From: Natronosalvus vescus | GTDB taxonomy: Archaea; Halobacteriota; Halobacteria; Halobacteriales; Natrialbaceae | DNA length: 64,000 nucleotides | Assembly: GCF_023973145.1 (NCBI RefSeq) | Contig: NZ_CP099546.1 | Location: 3,720,001 to 3,784,000 of the forward strand | Direction: 5' to 3' | Shown here: positions 27,629-36,835 of the stretch, piece by piece | How positions within the stretch are numbered: position 1 is the first letter of the stretch | How the letters are laid out: each line of letters opens with the position of its first letter | The notes under the pieces: model-generated | Database searches by the model: none | Told to the model about the DNA's origin: nothing | Seen by the model: only the letters and a program-made list of their open reading frames with translations | Made by a program: the position numbers and the translations under genes

Positions 27629-28354
27629 TCAGTGTCGCGGCGGTGAGTGGTCGTCGTCCGGATCGTCGGCATCGACGCCAGATACGTCGTCCGCTGCCGT
27701 CACGTCTACATCATCTGCAGCTGTCACATCGTCGTCGGTGTCGTCCTCGAGTTCGATATCCCCCTCGTCGTTGACGACGATCGTCACGGGTTCGACGTCA
27801 TCGTCGAACTCGTCCGTGTCCTCGCGATCGAAGAGTCGATCGAGCGTGAAGATCGTGTTGAGTTCGCGCTGTACCTGGTCGACGACGCCGCCAACGAGCT
27901 CGCTCGGTTGAATCGCCGTGTACTCGTATGGGTTGTTTCCAGCCCCTTCGCTGGCACGCTTCTGCCGAATCACCCGATCCTCCTCGTGGAGTTCCGCCAG
28001 GGCTTCGCGAACCGTACTCGGATAGAGGCCCGTCCCCTGTGCGACCTCTTCGGACGTGCTGCCAGGATTGGCTAATAAGTGCACGTAGATCTTCGCCCGC
28101 GTCTCGGTGTCGAGAATCCACGACAGGAGGTCGACGATCCGCTGATCGACTTCGTCGGCGGTTGCCGCCATTCGTGTCTGCTCATCCGTCCGTTCGAGTT
28201 CCCCCGTCGTCTCGACGTCACCCGACCGTTCTTCCTCCTCCAGTGATTCGTCCACGCCGGCTGTCCCGCCCGATTCGTCCGTGTTTCCCGCCTCGAGATC
28301 CGGGTCGTCGTCGGTTACCCGGTGCTCGTGCTCGTTAGAATCATCAGAAACCAT
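27629..28354 (-). CDS. winged-helix regulator with acidic termini (TrmB/ArsR-like)
   Basis: A 241-residue protein. The central wHTH (residues ~70-150) reads LDTETRAKIYVHLLANPGSTSEEVAQGTGLYPSTVREALAELHEEDRVIRQKR; both flanks are low-complexity Asp/Glu/Thr-rich. ATG 28354 (MVSDDSNEHEH) was chosen over 28384, as GGTTTAACACC upstream resembles a TATA box. Located upstream of the PiT gene with a 222-bp gap that contains no gene, it is a candidate phosphate-transport regulator; that is inference from position only. Confidence 0.75.
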   Translation of the reverse strand: MVSDDSNEHEHRVTDDDPDLEAGNTDESGGTAGVDESLEEEERSGDVETTGELERTDEQTRMAATADEVDQRIVDLLSWILDTETRAKIYVHLLANPGSTSEEVAQGTGLYPSTVREALAELHEEDRVIRQKRASEGAGNNPYEYTAIQPSELVGGVVDQVQRELNTIFTLDRLFDREDTDEFDDDVEPVTIVVNDEGDIELEDDTDDDVTAADDVDVTAADDVSGVDADDPDDDHSPPRH

Positions 28355-28483
28355 GTGTCCTCTCGTGTAGGACAAAGTCTGCAACGGTGTTAAACCTTTG
28401 TGGGTCGTCGTCGCGGCGAGTACCCACGGAAACGGTTCATTCAGCGCTGAGATTCCATCCGGTCGAGAAGCGGATTAGGCCGA

Positions 28484-29563
28484 TCAACACTCGAGCAGTA
28501 ACGACTCACACAGCGCATCCGCTCCGTCCTCCTCCCTGATTCGGCGCTGGCGTTCAGCACCGCTCTCGCGCTCGTACACCTGACGGATGCCGTCGATATC
28601 GAGACGTTCACACTCCCGATCGACGACCTCGCCGAGGGTGACCGTTCCCTCGAGGTCGCGGTCGATGAAGCTGGCGTCGTGGCCGTGGCGGATCGCCCGC
28701 CACTTGTTTTCGTCGAGGAGTTCCCGACGGTGGTGGTGTGTACGGCCACCATCCTCGTATTCCTCGGCGAGCGTCGTCACGAGCGTGTGGGTGTACTCGA
28801 CGAACGCCATCACGACGTCCGGATCGGCCTGTCCGTCCGGTGTTCGAACCTCGACCGTTCCGTGGCCGGTGTGCGGGCGGACGTCGTACCAGAGTTCGCC
28901 ACGGTCGCGGATCGAGTCGGTCTCGAGCATCCGGCGTTCGAACGCGTCGAACGCTTCAAAATCCTCGAAATAGGTCGGCATTCCCGTGTTCGGGAGTCCC
29001 TCGAAAATCTTGGCTCGAGCGGAGTGAAGACCGGTGTCGAACCCGTCCCAGTACGGCGAGTTCGCCGAAAGCGCGAGCATGATCGGGACGAACCAGCGTA
29101 GTTCGTTCGCGATCCAGACCGCCTTGTCGGCGTCGTCGACACCCACGTGGACGTGGACGCCTGCGGTCGTATTTCGATGCTGGGTGTACTGGATCCGGTC
29201 GAGCTGTGACCGGTATCGCGACTTTTCGGCGTGCTCGAGTTCGCGCCAGCGTGCGAGCGGGTGTAAGCCGGCCGCTGCGACCTGATAGCCGTGGGCCGCT
29301 GCGTGGTCGATCAACGCCCGCCTGACCTCCAGCAGCGACGATTCGGCGTTCGAGGGCCGCTCGATCAACGGCGTTTGCGTCTCGATGACGCACTTGAACA
29401 GTTCGTGATCCAGCCGATCCTCGAGTATCGCAGGCGGCTCGTGATCGTACACCAGCGTATCCGTTCCGCTCGTGGGACGGCCGCGCTCGTCGACGACGAA
29501 GTATTCCTCCTCGATTCCCAGCGACCCCATTCGCGTGAACGATTCCGACGACCCGCGTTCCAT
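28484..29563 (-). CDS. gshA: glutamate-cysteine ligase (GCS2 type)
   Basis: Makes gamma-glutamylcysteine, the main thiol of haloarchaea, from glutamate, cysteine and ATP. The 359-residue protein shows the GCS2 motifs [40 protein letters not shown] and [14 protein letters not shown]. Start ATG 29563 fits a leaderless TATA (minus-strand GGTATTTAGC at 29587-29596). It is divergent from the NAD kinase fusion gene, whose product supplies NADPH used to keep thiols reduced; the promoters share a 106-bp gap. Confidence 0.92.
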   Translation of the reverse strand: MERGSSESFTRMGSLGIEEEYFVVDERGRPTSGTDTLVYDHEPPAILEDRLDHELFKCVIETQTPLIERPSNAESSLLEVRRALIDHAAAHGYQVAAAGLHPLARWRELEHAEKSRYRSQLDRIQYTQHRNTTAGVHVHVGVDDADKAVWIANELRWFVPIMLALSANSPYWDGFDTGLHSARAKIFEGLPNTGMPTYFEDFEAFDAFERRMLETDSIRDRGELWYDVRPHTGHGTVEVRTPDGQADPDVVMAFVEYTHTLVTTLAEEYEDGGRTHHHRRELLDENKWRAIRHGHDASFIDRDLEGTVTLGEVVDRECERLDIDGIRQVYERESGAERQRRIREEDGADALCESLLLEC

Positions 29564-29586
29564 CGGCCGGGACTTGCATCCCCGAT

Positions 29587-29642
29587 GCTAAATACCGTTT
29601 GGAGTCGGCAGCGACCTCCGAATGGTCGCGGTGACTTTATAC
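29587..29642. promoter_or_regulatory. divergent TATA boxes of gshA and the NAD kinase fusion gene
   Basis: GCTAAATACC (29587-29596, minus-strand TATA for gshA) and TTTATAC (29636-29642, plus-strand TATA for the gene at 29670) each lie 24-34 nt before their start codons. Confidence 0.55.
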
Positions 29643-29669
29643 GAGGGGGGACAAGACAGGGCAGGAACC

Positions 29670-31460
29670 ATGCACGGCCGGAGATTGGCGACGACGGAGG
29701 CACTGATCGCCGTCGTCAGCCCGGAGAGTCAGGGGGTACTCGATACACTCGAGTCGATCGCCGCCGACCGCGACATCGGTCTCGAGGCGGTCGACGTCGG
29801 TACGGACATCGATCGAGTCTACGACGAGGACACGGCAACGCTCGGGGTAACCATCGGCGGTGACGGAACGTTCTTCGAAGGCGTCAAAACGTTCGCTCCG
29901 CGTGGGATTCCCGTACTGGGGGTAAACACGGGCACCCTCTCGTTTCTGGCACGCGTCGAACCGGAGGATCTCGATGCCGCCCTCGAGGAGACGCTGAGCG
30001 GTCGGGCGACCGTCGACAACCGCCAGCAGGTGGCCGTCAAGACCGACGGGCTCGAGGCGACGGGGCTCAACGAGGTCATGGTACAACACGTCCCACCGCA
30101 GAGCCCCATCGATCGGAAGGTTACCCGTCTGGACGTGTTTGCGAACGACGAGTACGTCGGGGAGTTCGAGGGGACGGGACTTGCAGTATCGACGCCGACG
30201 GGATCCACCGGGATCTCCCTCTCGGCCAACGGACCGATCCATTACCCGGTCAACAACCAGTCGATCCAGCTCGTGCCCCTCCACACCCACCAGATCGGCG
30301 TTCGCCCGGTCGTCATGGCACCGTCGACCGAGATTCGGGTCTACCCCGTCGGCCCAGCAATCTTACAGGTCGACGGTGGCCGTATGTACACGACCGTCGC
30401 CGAGGACGACGAAATCCTGATCACGGGGGCCGAAACCCCCGCACACATCGTACGAACGAGCTACGACGACCACTTCTTCACGGCGATAACGAAAAAACTC
30501 GGCTGGGACGTTCGATCCGAAGATGGTCGTCCGCTCCGACCCGACGCTGATCGCGTCCGCCGGACGCGGTTCGCTCGGCGCGGTCGGGACGCTGGATCGC
30601 TTTCAACCAGTGCCGACGTCGCTCACCTCCTCGACGAGGAGTCGTTCCCGCCGGAACACCCGATCAGACGGGCGCTCGAGGTCGCGATCGAGGCTGCCCA
30701 GAGCGCGGGCGAGCCGTTACGGGAGCTTCACGGTCGGGTGGAGTCGGTCACTTACAAAACGGATAAGACCGACATCGTGACCGAGGCCGATCGGCAGGCC
30801 GATCGCATCATCACGACCACCATCGCGACGGAGTTTCCAGATCACGGCATTTTCTCGGAGGAAAGCGGCCACCGCGAGCGATCGGGGCCGTACACCTGGG
30901 TGATCGATCCGCTCGATGGTACCGGCAACTTCGCCCACGGCAATCCGAACTACGCGATTTCGATCGCGCTCGCGATCGACGATACGCCGGTCATCGGCGT
31001 CGTGTACGTTCCCGAGACCGACGAACTGTTCGCCGCGGTCGACGGTGGCGAGGCCTGGCAAAACGGTAACCCCTTGCGGACGACAAGCCGCGAGCGCCTC
31101 GACGAGAGCATGCTCCTCTCGGGGTACGACCCCGACGGATCGTTTCTCGCGAACTTTTACCAGCAGACGCGTGGTGTCCGGCGACTCGGCTCGGCAGCGC
31201 TGAACCTCTGCTATCTCGCGAGCGGGAGCGCCGACGCCGTCTGGGAGTACGACACCTACCCGTGGGACGTCGCCGCCGGTCTCGTCATCGCCCGCGCGGC
31301 CGGTTCCCGAGTGACCGACGCGCGGGGGGCCCCGTTCGCGTTCGACCTCGAGACGGATACTCGAAAGGAACTGCTCGGCTCGAACGGTCCGCTCCACCCG
31401 TCGCTCCTGTCCCACCTCGATTCGGGCGTCGTCAATTCCGCCAGCCGCCAGGACGGGTAG
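29670..31460 (+). CDS. NAD kinase - inositol monophosphatase-family fusion protein
   Basis: A 596-residue two-domain enzyme. Residues ~1-275 are an ATP-NAD kinase: GGDGTFFEGVKTF (63 onwards), VNTGTLSFLARV, TPTGSTGISLSANGPI and the late HQIGVRPVVMAP. Residues ~320-585 are an IMPase-fold phosphatase: KTDIVTEADRQADR, FSEESGH, DPLDGTGNFAHGNPNYAIS (from 413) and YDTYPWDVAAGLVIARAAG, so all Mg-binding residues are present. The junction (RPLRPDADRVRRTRF) is Arg-rich. In Methanocaldococcus the known NADP phosphatase/NAD kinase fusion has the opposite domain order. The protein may thus both make and dephosphorylate NADP, or the phosphatase may act on fructose bisphosphate or inositol phosphate. Confidence 0.9.
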   Translation: MHGRRLATTEALIAVVSPESQGVLDTLESIAADRDIGLEAVDVGTDIDRVYDEDTATLGVTIGGDGTFFEGVKTFAPRGIPVLGVNTGTLSFLARVEPEDLDAALEETLSGRATVDNRQQVAVKTDGLEATGLNEVMVQHVPPQSPIDRKVTRLDVFANDEYVGEFEGTGLAVSTPTGSTGISLSANGPIHYPVNNQSIQLVPLHTHQIGVRPVVMAPSTEIRVYPVGPAILQVDGGRMYTTVAEDDEILITGAETPAHIVRTSYDDHFFTAITKKLGWDVRSEDGRPLRPDADRVRRTRFARRGRDAGSLSTSADVAHLLDEESFPPEHPIRRALEVAIEAAQSAGEPLRELHGRVESVTYKTDKTDIVTEADRQADRIITTTIATEFPDHGIFSEESGHRERSGPYTWVIDPLDGTGNFAHGNPNYAISIALAIDDTPVIGVVYVPETDELFAAVDGGEAWQNGNPLRTTSRERLDESMLLSGYDPDGSFLANFYQQTRGVRRLGSAALNLCYLASGSADAVWEYDTYPWDVAAGLVIARAAGSRVTDARGAPFAFDLETDTRKELLGSNGPLHPSLLSHLDSGVVNSASRQDG

Positions 31461-31475
31461 TGTCACCGGAAGGAG

Positions 31476-32120
31476 TCAGTCTCGAGGCCGGGCGATGATT
31501 CCCAGGTGGTCGGTATGATACTCGTCCAGTCGACGCGCCTCGAGTACCTCGTACCCTTCCTCGAGCTGCTCTCGAACGTTCGAAAAGACTGCATCCGGCG
31601 CCGCAGTCACGTCCTCGCTGCGGGCTTTGATCGCGAGGACGAGCCGTCCGTCGTCCGCGAGGAACTGTCGGTTTGCGAGCGCGACGTCGGCCTGTCCCCG
31701 GGTCGCGACGTCCTGGACGATCACGTCCACGTTCGCTTCGACGACGTGTGCGTACGTTTCCGGCTTTCTGGCGTCTTTCAACAGCGGGAACAACCGTGGT
31801 CGACTTTCGGCTGCCGCGAGCAAGTCCCGCGTCGGTCGTGGCGCGAACTCGATAGCATAGGTCGGCCCAGCGAAGTCCGCGACGTGACTGACGGTCGTCC
31901 CGCTCGCCGCGCCCAGATAGAGGACGGTTTCGCCGCCCTCGAGGCCGGTGTCCACTCCGAGATCGAACATCGCGCCGAGTTTCGACCGGTTCGGATCCCA
32001 GACGCGCCACTCCCCATCTGTCGGCTCGCCGTACACCGGGTCACCGCGGGTGACGAGCCGTGACTGACCGTCGACGTCGCGGCGTTCGACGCCGGTCGGC
32101 AGCGTCGGTTTCTCACGCAT
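31476..32120 (-). CDS. flpA: fibrillarin-like rRNA/tRNA 2'-O-methyltransferase
   Basis: Catalytic subunit of the archaeal box C/D ribonucleoprotein, methylating ribose 2'-OH from S-adenosylmethionine. The 214-residue protein shows RVWDPNRSKLGA, the SAM-binding VLYLGAASGTTVSHVADF, YAIEFAPRPTRDLL and VDVIVQDVATRGQADV. Start ATG 32120 overlaps the nop5 stop by 8 nt, so translation is coupled. It converges on the NAD kinase fusion gene with a 15-nt gap. Confidence 0.95.
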   Translation of the reverse strand: MREKPTLPTGVERRDVDGQSRLVTRGDPVYGEPTDGEWRVWDPNRSKLGAMFDLGVDTGLEGGETVLYLGAASGTTVSHVADFAGPTYAIEFAPRPTRDLLAAAESRPRLFPLLKDARKPETYAHVVEANVDVIVQDVATRGQADVALANRQFLADDGRLVLAIKARSEDVTAAPDAVFSNVREQLEEGYEVLEARRLDEYHTDHLGIIARPRD

Positions 32121-33021
32121 CGTCCGATCCTCCGTCGTCCGCTCGAGCCTGTATCGTCTCGATCCGATCGGCGAGTTCGGCCTCGAGTTCCGGACGGTAT
32201 TCACCTGAATAGTGGTCGATCCGAGCCGCTATCGACAGCTTGCCTGCCAGGGCGCGGGCGGCCGACCCCCGATCGTCCAGTCGCGTCCCACGAACGGCCT
32301 CGTGGGTGAAGATAATCCCGTGCTTCGGCGAACTCGCGTGGCCTCGAAGGTGGGCGAACAGCGCTTCCTCTGCGCCGAGCACCTGGACGGTACCCGAGGG
32401 TTTCTTCGCAAGCGATTCGAGTCCACCCGCCAGCGAGAGCAATCTCGCCGCGAGCACCGGGCCGGCCAGCGCCGAGAGGTTCGGTGCGACGACCGACGCG
32501 CGACGCTTCACGTACGCCTCGAGGCGGTCGGCTTCGGCGGCGAGGTCATCGACCCGCCGGGCCAGTGAGATGACAGGCTCGAGGGGATCGTCCGGCTCGA
32601 GATCGGCGTCGGTGGTGGTGGTGGTGTCTTCCCGTTCACGTCCACGCTCACGCTCACGTCCACGTTCGCGCTCGACGAGCGTGCGGGCGTAGTCAACTCC
32701 GGTTTCCGCCTCGGGGTCGACCGTGCCACCCCACTCGGCGAGTCGTTCGGCGAGTTCGTTCGCCGTTCGCTGACAGTCATCCAGGGCGCGGATCGCGTGG
32801 ACGAGCTGTTGATCGTCGGCTTGCTCGCGAGCCGTGACCGCAGCCCGGGTGGCCGCCATCGTGGCGTCGTAGAGGGCGTCGTAGTAGGCGTCTTCGTCGG
32901 CGGCGAACCCGGACTCGACGGCCCGTGCCGGCCAGTCGGTGGGGGCCAACGTTGATCCAGCACGGATTCGATCGTGTCGGTCTGCCTCGTCGGCGTCGAC
33001 GAACCACCCATCGTCACTCAT
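32113..33021 (-). CDS. nop5: Nop5/Nop56-like box C/D RNP protein
   Basis: Scaffold that binds box C/D guide RNA and fibrillarin. The 302-residue protein has the N-terminal fibrillarin-binding and coiled-coil regions, then the NOP domain: VVAPNLSALAGPVLAARLLSLAGGLESLAKKPSGTVQVLGAEEALFAHL and SSPKHGIIFTHEAVRGT. An insertion of alternating Arg/Glu (RERGRERERGRERE) plus five Thr sits between the coiled coil and NOP domain. Start ATG 33021 (MSDDGWFVDAD) fits a minus-strand TATA GAGTTAATCGC ~30 nt upstream. No guide RNA gene was recognised nearby. Confidence 0.93.
   Translation of the reverse strand: MSDDGWFVDADEADRHDRIRAGSTLAPTDWPARAVESGFAADEDAYYDALYDATMAATRAAVTAREQADDQQLVHAIRALDDCQRTANELAERLAEWGGTVDPEAETGVDYARTLVERERGRERERGREREDTTTTTDADLEPDDPLEPVISLARRVDDLAAEADRLEAYVKRRASVVAPNLSALAGPVLAARLLSLAGGLESLAKKPSGTVQVLGAEEALFAHLRGHASSPKHGIIFTHEAVRGTRLDDRGSAARALAGKLSIAARIDHYSGEYRPELEAELADRIETIQARADDGGSDDA
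32631..32672. repeat. short 6-bp-type coding repeat inside nop5
   Basis: Plus-strand alternation of CGTTCACGTCCACGCTCACG-like units, encoding the Arg-Glu-Arg-Gly stretch of Nop5; preceded by five GGT triplets (32611-32625) that encode Thr. Confidence 0.6.
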
Positions 33022-33196
33022 AGCTGTCTCTTTTGGACGCGAGCGATTAACTCTTTTCTCACGGCTGGCAGCGGTGTCGAGCGTCGGCATCCCCTCCGTA
33101 TCGACCTAAGTTATACACTCTGCAGAGACAATTTTATTACTCAATTGCTAAACGATATCAATAAGTCATTCGCTCACAAACCCCGCACCGACACCC

Positions 33197-33985
33197 ATGG
33201 ATGCCGATCACGTCGACGAGCTCACCACGCTCGGGCTCTCGAGTTACGAAGCGCGCGCGTACGCGACACTCGTCGAAAACGGTGTCATGACGGCTGACGA
33301 CGTCGCGTCGACGGCCGACGTCCCGCTAGGTCGAATTTACGACGTCCTCAACACACTCGTCGAGCGAAGTCTCGTGCGAGCGGACGATGGTCGACCACGA
33401 ACGTACACCCACGTCGATCCGTCAGTCGCCATCGACCGATTGCTCGAGCGCCGACAGAGCGAACTCGAAGCCAAACACAGCGAGTACGAACGGACGGCTG
33501 CGACCGCCCGACAGGTGCTCACCGAACTCACCGACCGGGACCAGACCGATCAGTTCGCAGCCAGCGCGCTCCACGACGACGCCGCACGCGAACTCGTCCT
33601 CGAGCAGTTCGTCCGGGCAACCGATACGATTCGGATCGGACTCACCGATGTCCCCTTCGAGCCTGCGTACAGAGACTCGTACATCGGACAGCTCGAGGAG
33701 TGTGCACACGCGGGCATTACCGTCCGGATTCTGGGTGGGACGATCGACGACAGATCGAACGACGTCGCTCGTCTGTACGATGCGGGTGTTCGCTTTCGAC
33801 GGATCGAACGCGATCCTGCCCGTCGCGTCGTCGTCATCGACGGCCGTGAGGCCTGTGTCGAAGTTCTCGACCCGTTCCAGGCGACAAACCGACTCGCCGT
33901 CGTCAACTTCCGTGACGAGGCCGTCGCCACCGATCTCGCCGCACGCTTCGACGAGTACTGGCGACGAGCGGGGCCCGGACTGTGA
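33197..33985 (+). CDS. TrmB family transcriptional regulator
   Basis: A 262-residue protein with N-terminal wHTH LTTLGLSSYEARAYATLVENGVMTADDVASTADVPLGRIYDVLNTLVERSLV, a coiled linker (RRQSELEAKHSEYERT) and a C-terminal PLD-like TrmB domain (VFVRATDTIRIGLTDVPF region to LAVVNFRDEAVATDLAARFDEYW). TrmB proteins usually sense sugars and control transport or glycolysis. Start ATG 33197 lies about 30 nt after the AT-rich GATATCAATAAGTC. No sugar gene is adjacent; it is divergent from nop5-flpA and converges on the DUF63 gene. Confidence 0.9.
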   Translation: MDADHVDELTTLGLSSYEARAYATLVENGVMTADDVASTADVPLGRIYDVLNTLVERSLVRADDGRPRTYTHVDPSVAIDRLLERRQSELEAKHSEYERTAATARQVLTELTDRDQTDQFAASALHDDAARELVLEQFVRATDTIRIGLTDVPFEPAYRDSYIGQLEECAHAGITVRILGGTIDDRSNDVARLYDAGVRFRRIERDPARRVVVIDGREACVEVLDPFQATNRLAVVNFRDEAVATDLAARFDEYWRRAGPGL

Positions 33986-34033
33986 TTGTTCAGTTCGCGC
34001 CGGGATCGAAATGCGATCGTTCGAGTCGTCAGT

Positions 34034-35149
34034 TCAGATACCGAACGTCGCCCTGAGCATATCTCGCGTCCCGGGGCCGAGACCGACGGCGACCACGGTG
34101 ATGAGCAACAGGATGGCGTAGCGGGGACTCTCCTCGAAAATTTCCTCGTCGAACACCCAGATGATGAACACTGCGGCGGCGACTTTGACGAGGAGGAACG
34201 GCCACGCCGCGCCGGTGACCTCCACGACCGACTGGGGCAAGACCGTGCCGGTCGTGTTGACGATCCACTCGTTGACCGGGTGTTTGGGCTCGTAGCTCAG
34301 CCCGAACAGGCCCGCCCAGTCGAGGCCGAGGACGTTCGCGATGCCGTCGACGCTGTGGGCCCAAATGATGACGGCACCCATGAAGCCGGTTCCACGATTG
34401 AGGTGTGGAGCGAACCGCCGAATCGCCTCGTAGGTGATGGCCGTGACCACGGTCGCGCCGACGAGTGTGATGACCGACACCATCGGGTAGAAGTTCGCCG
34501 TCTCGTGAGTCGCGGTGAAATAAACCAGGTACGCGAGCGTGACGGTGAGTGCGGCCGTTCCGATGCCGAACAGCGGATACTCGTAGCCGGAGACGTAGTC
34601 GTTACGATCCAGCCAGACCGACACGACGACCGCGATGAGAGCGATAAGGAAGACGGTCACGTAGATGAACGGACTGATCAGAAACGCTACCCACGGCAGT
34701 TCGATCGCCATCTCGCCGGACTCGACGAGCGACCGAACGTTCGCGTCCTCGACGGTTCGAAGCGCGCCGCCGAACAGCATGAACGGAAACAGGCCGTAGA
34801 AGCCCGCACGGTAGCGATCGATCTCGAGGCGCTGTAACAGGACGATGATCCCGATCAGCATGATCACCAGCGTGGGGACGTACCCGGCGTAAGACTGCCA
34901 GGTGTAGCCCGGACTGGCTTCGGGGCCGGTTGTGTCGGGGCCACACGCAACCTGTGCACCGCCGTCCCAGGCGATACAGCTGTAGTTCTGGGCGTCGGCG
35001 ACGACCGGCCCCCAGTAGTAGTGCCAGAGGATCTCGACGGCGACTCGCTGTGGGAACACCACCGCCGCCAGCGTGATCACCGCGACGAGCGAACCCACGA
35101 CCGCCAGCCAGATTCGTCCTGCGCCATAGCGGTCGACGTACTCTTCCAT
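34034..35149 (-). CDS. DUF63 family integral membrane protein
   Basis: A 371-residue protein with about nine hydrophobic helices, matching the archaeal DUF63 family. Characteristic parts: [48 protein letters not shown] and [19 protein letters not shown] short extracytoplasmic loop holds two Cys ([18 protein letters not shown]), possibly a disulfide. Family function unknown. Start ATG 35149 has a TATA-like GGTAAGCGATAACC ~28 nt upstream on the minus strand. The gap to the Lrp gene contains a MITE-like element. Confidence 0.85.
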   Translation of the reverse strand: MEEYVDRYGAGRIWLAVVGSLVAVITLAAVVFPQRVAVEILWHYYWGPVVADAQNYSCIAWDGGAQVACGPDTTGPEASPGYTWQSYAGYVPTLVIMLIGIIVLLQRLEIDRYRAGFYGLFPFMLFGGALRTVEDANVRSLVESGEMAIELPWVAFLISPFIYVTVFLIALIAVVVSVWLDRNDYVSGYEYPLFGIGTAALTVTLAYLVYFTATHETANFYPMVSVITLVGATVVTAITYEAIRRFAPHLNRGTGFMGAVIIWAHSVDGIANVLGLDWAGLFGLSYEPKHPVNEWIVNTTGTVLPQSVVEVTGAAWPFLLVKVAAAVFIIWVFDEEIFEESPRYAILLLITVVAVGLGPGTRDMLRATFGI

Positions 35150-35295
35150 ACCTCTAGTCCTGCGTGGTTATCGCTTACCGTTTCCGGTTTTTCGTTACTC
35201 GGGTGAGTCGATACTCGTTCAGGGTGAGCGGGTGATCTTCCTCGGGCAATGCATTCGATCGGTAGTTGGAGCTCGAGACGCTGTTCACTGAACAA

Positions 35296-35381
35296 CTATA
35301 GTAGCCACTGAAAGTCACTGTACGCTCGATTGCAAGCCGTGTCTGCGATCGATGTATGAATCGTTTCAGAGGTTACTACAG
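35296..35381. mobile_element. 86-bp MITE-like element with 19-bp terminal inverted repeats
   Basis: Left end CTATAGTAGCCACTGAAAG (35296-35314) matches the reverse complement of the right end GTTTCAGAGGTTACTACAG (35363-35381) at 15 of 19 positions. The interior has no coding capacity. No transposase is nearby and a target duplication is not clear. Confidence 0.55.
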
Positions 35382-35402
35382 CAGAATCGCCACCCGTCTC
35401 AC

Positions 35403-35852
35403 CTACATCGGTAATTCCTGACTATCGTAGGTCGTCCCGAGAATAACCATCGTCTGCGAACGCGAAAAGCCGTCCATCTGGGCGATACGATCGAACATCA
35501 GTTCACGAAGCGCATCCGCGTCGGAGGCGTACACGCGCATCATGACGTCCCACTCGCCGGTCGTCAGGTGTACCTCCTGGACGCCTTCGATATCGGTCAG
35601 GCGCTCGAGGGTGTCCTGTTCGCGCCCCTGTTCGACCCGGAGGCCGACGATCGCGGAGATGCCCAACCCGATCGCTTTCGGGTTGACCTGAGTGTGATAT
35701 CCCTCGATGACACCGGCTTCCTCCATCCGGTTGACTCGATCGTGAACGGTCGCACTCGACATATCGATCTGGCGCGCGATTTCGCTGAACGGCGTGCGTG
35801 CATTTTGCTGTAACTGGCGGAGAATAGCCCGGTCTGTGTCATCGAGTTCCAT
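35403..35852 (-). CDS. Lrp/AsnC family transcriptional regulator
   Basis: A 149-residue protein: wHTH ELDDTDRAILRQLQQNARTPFSEIARQIDMSSATVHDRVNRMEEAGVI followed by the RAM effector domain (ISAIVGLRVEQGREQDTLERL, VQEVHLTTGEWDVMMRVYA). Such proteins sense amino acids and act locally or globally. Its TATA (minus-strand TATTTTTAA, plus coordinates 35875-35883) sits ~27 nt before the start. It follows the IMPase gene on the same strand; the gap of 57 nt includes this promoter, so it is probably a separate unit. Confidence 0.92.
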   Translation of the reverse strand: MELDDTDRAILRQLQQNARTPFSEIARQIDMSSATVHDRVNRMEEAGVIEGYHTQVNPKAIGLGISAIVGLRVEQGREQDTLERLTDIEGVQEVHLTTGEWDVMMRVYASDADALRELMFDRIAQMDGFSRSQTMVILGTTYDSQELPM

Positions 35853-35909
35853 ACTCTCGTTGGGGGTATGGCTCTTAAAAATACTTCTGTCGTCGAACGC
35901 GTTCCGTCG

Positions 35910-36746
35910 TTACTGTCCGTTACCAGCGTCGATCGCCTGCGTCGCCGCCAGCACCTCGTCGTGGACGACGCCGTTGGATGCGACCAGGCCAGTCGAATCG
36001 TAGCGCCACGGGTTGCCGTCGATGTCCGTAACAGTCCCGCCGGCTTCGCGGATCAGGTGAACCCCGGCGACCGAATCCCACGGGTTCGCCTGGACGTTAG
36101 TTATCACGCCGTCGAGGCCGCCCGCGGCGACCATCGAGAGGACGGCCTGGGCGCAGCCGAACCGGCGCATGTCGCCGAAACGCTGGACGATCTCTCGAGT
36201 AGCCGCGGCGTACTGCTCCCGTTCGTCGAAATCCCACCAGATCGTCGGACACACGGTGCAGGTCTGGGGATCGTCTCGATCGCTTACCGTGATCGAGTCA
36301 CCGTTTCGGGTGACGCCGTCCGGCCCGGCCAGGTACGTGTCCCCGAGCGCCGGCAAGACGACCGCCGAGCCGACCGGTTCGCCGTCGATGACGGCGGCGA
36401 CCGCCGTTGCGAAGACGCGGAGTTCGCGGACGTAGTTGTTCGTCCCGTCGATCGGATCGATGATCCAGGCGGGCCCCTCCGGAGGAACGGTCTTTCGCTC
36501 GTCGTCCTCCTCCCCGACGATCGGATCGTCCGGGTACGTCTCGTGAATCACGTCGATAACCGCTCGCTGTGCGTCACGATCGGCCTGGGTTACGACGTCC
36601 GTCTTGCCACCCTTCACCTCTACCGGGATGTTCCGTCGGAACGACTCGTGGGCGACCGCCGCTCCGGCCTCGGCCGCTTGAGCGGCGACCGTTGCCCGAT
36701 CACGTGCCCTTGCCGTGTCGTCGACGCCTCCGTTGCTCTCGCTCAT
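35910..36746 (-). CDS. inositol monophosphatase family protein
   Basis: A 278-residue Mg-dependent phosphatase: KTDVVTQADRDAQR, VGEEDDE, DPIDGTNNYVRELRVFA and NPWDSVAGVHLIREAGG give the full set of metal ligands. In archaea the family acts on inositol phosphate or fructose-1,6-bisphosphate. It is distinct from the IMPase half of the fusion at 29670, being shorter and differing in every loop. Start ATG 36746 (MSESNGG). Next to ligA downstream end, same strand, 89-nt gap. Confidence 0.9.
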   Translation of the reverse strand: MSESNGGVDDTARARDRATVAAQAAEAGAAVAHESFRRNIPVEVKGGKTDVVTQADRDAQRAVIDVIHETYPDDPIVGEEDDERKTVPPEGPAWIIDPIDGTNNYVRELRVFATAVAAVIDGEPVGSAVVLPALGDTYLAGPDGVTRNGDSITVSDRDDPQTCTVCPTIWWDFDEREQYAAATREIVQRFGDMRRFGCAQAVLSMVAAGGLDGVITNVQANPWDSVAGVHLIREAGGTVTDIDGNPWRYDSTGLVASNGVVHDEVLAATQAIDAGNGQ

Positions 36747-36835
36747 TATCTACTGTGGACTGGCCGACGGGGAAAGGGGTGCCGATTTACGGCCGCTCGA
36801 GGCGAATTCTCCTCGGCTCGACTCCCGAGAGAAGT

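Noticed and set aside
32600-32680. Microsatellite-type repeat as separate element
   Set aside because: It is in frame inside nop5 and encodes the Thr and Arg-Glu tracts.
33129-33147. Inverted repeat CAATT...AATTG before the TrmB gene as an operator
   Set aside because: Only five bases per arm; too weak to separate from chance in AT-rich promoter DNA.
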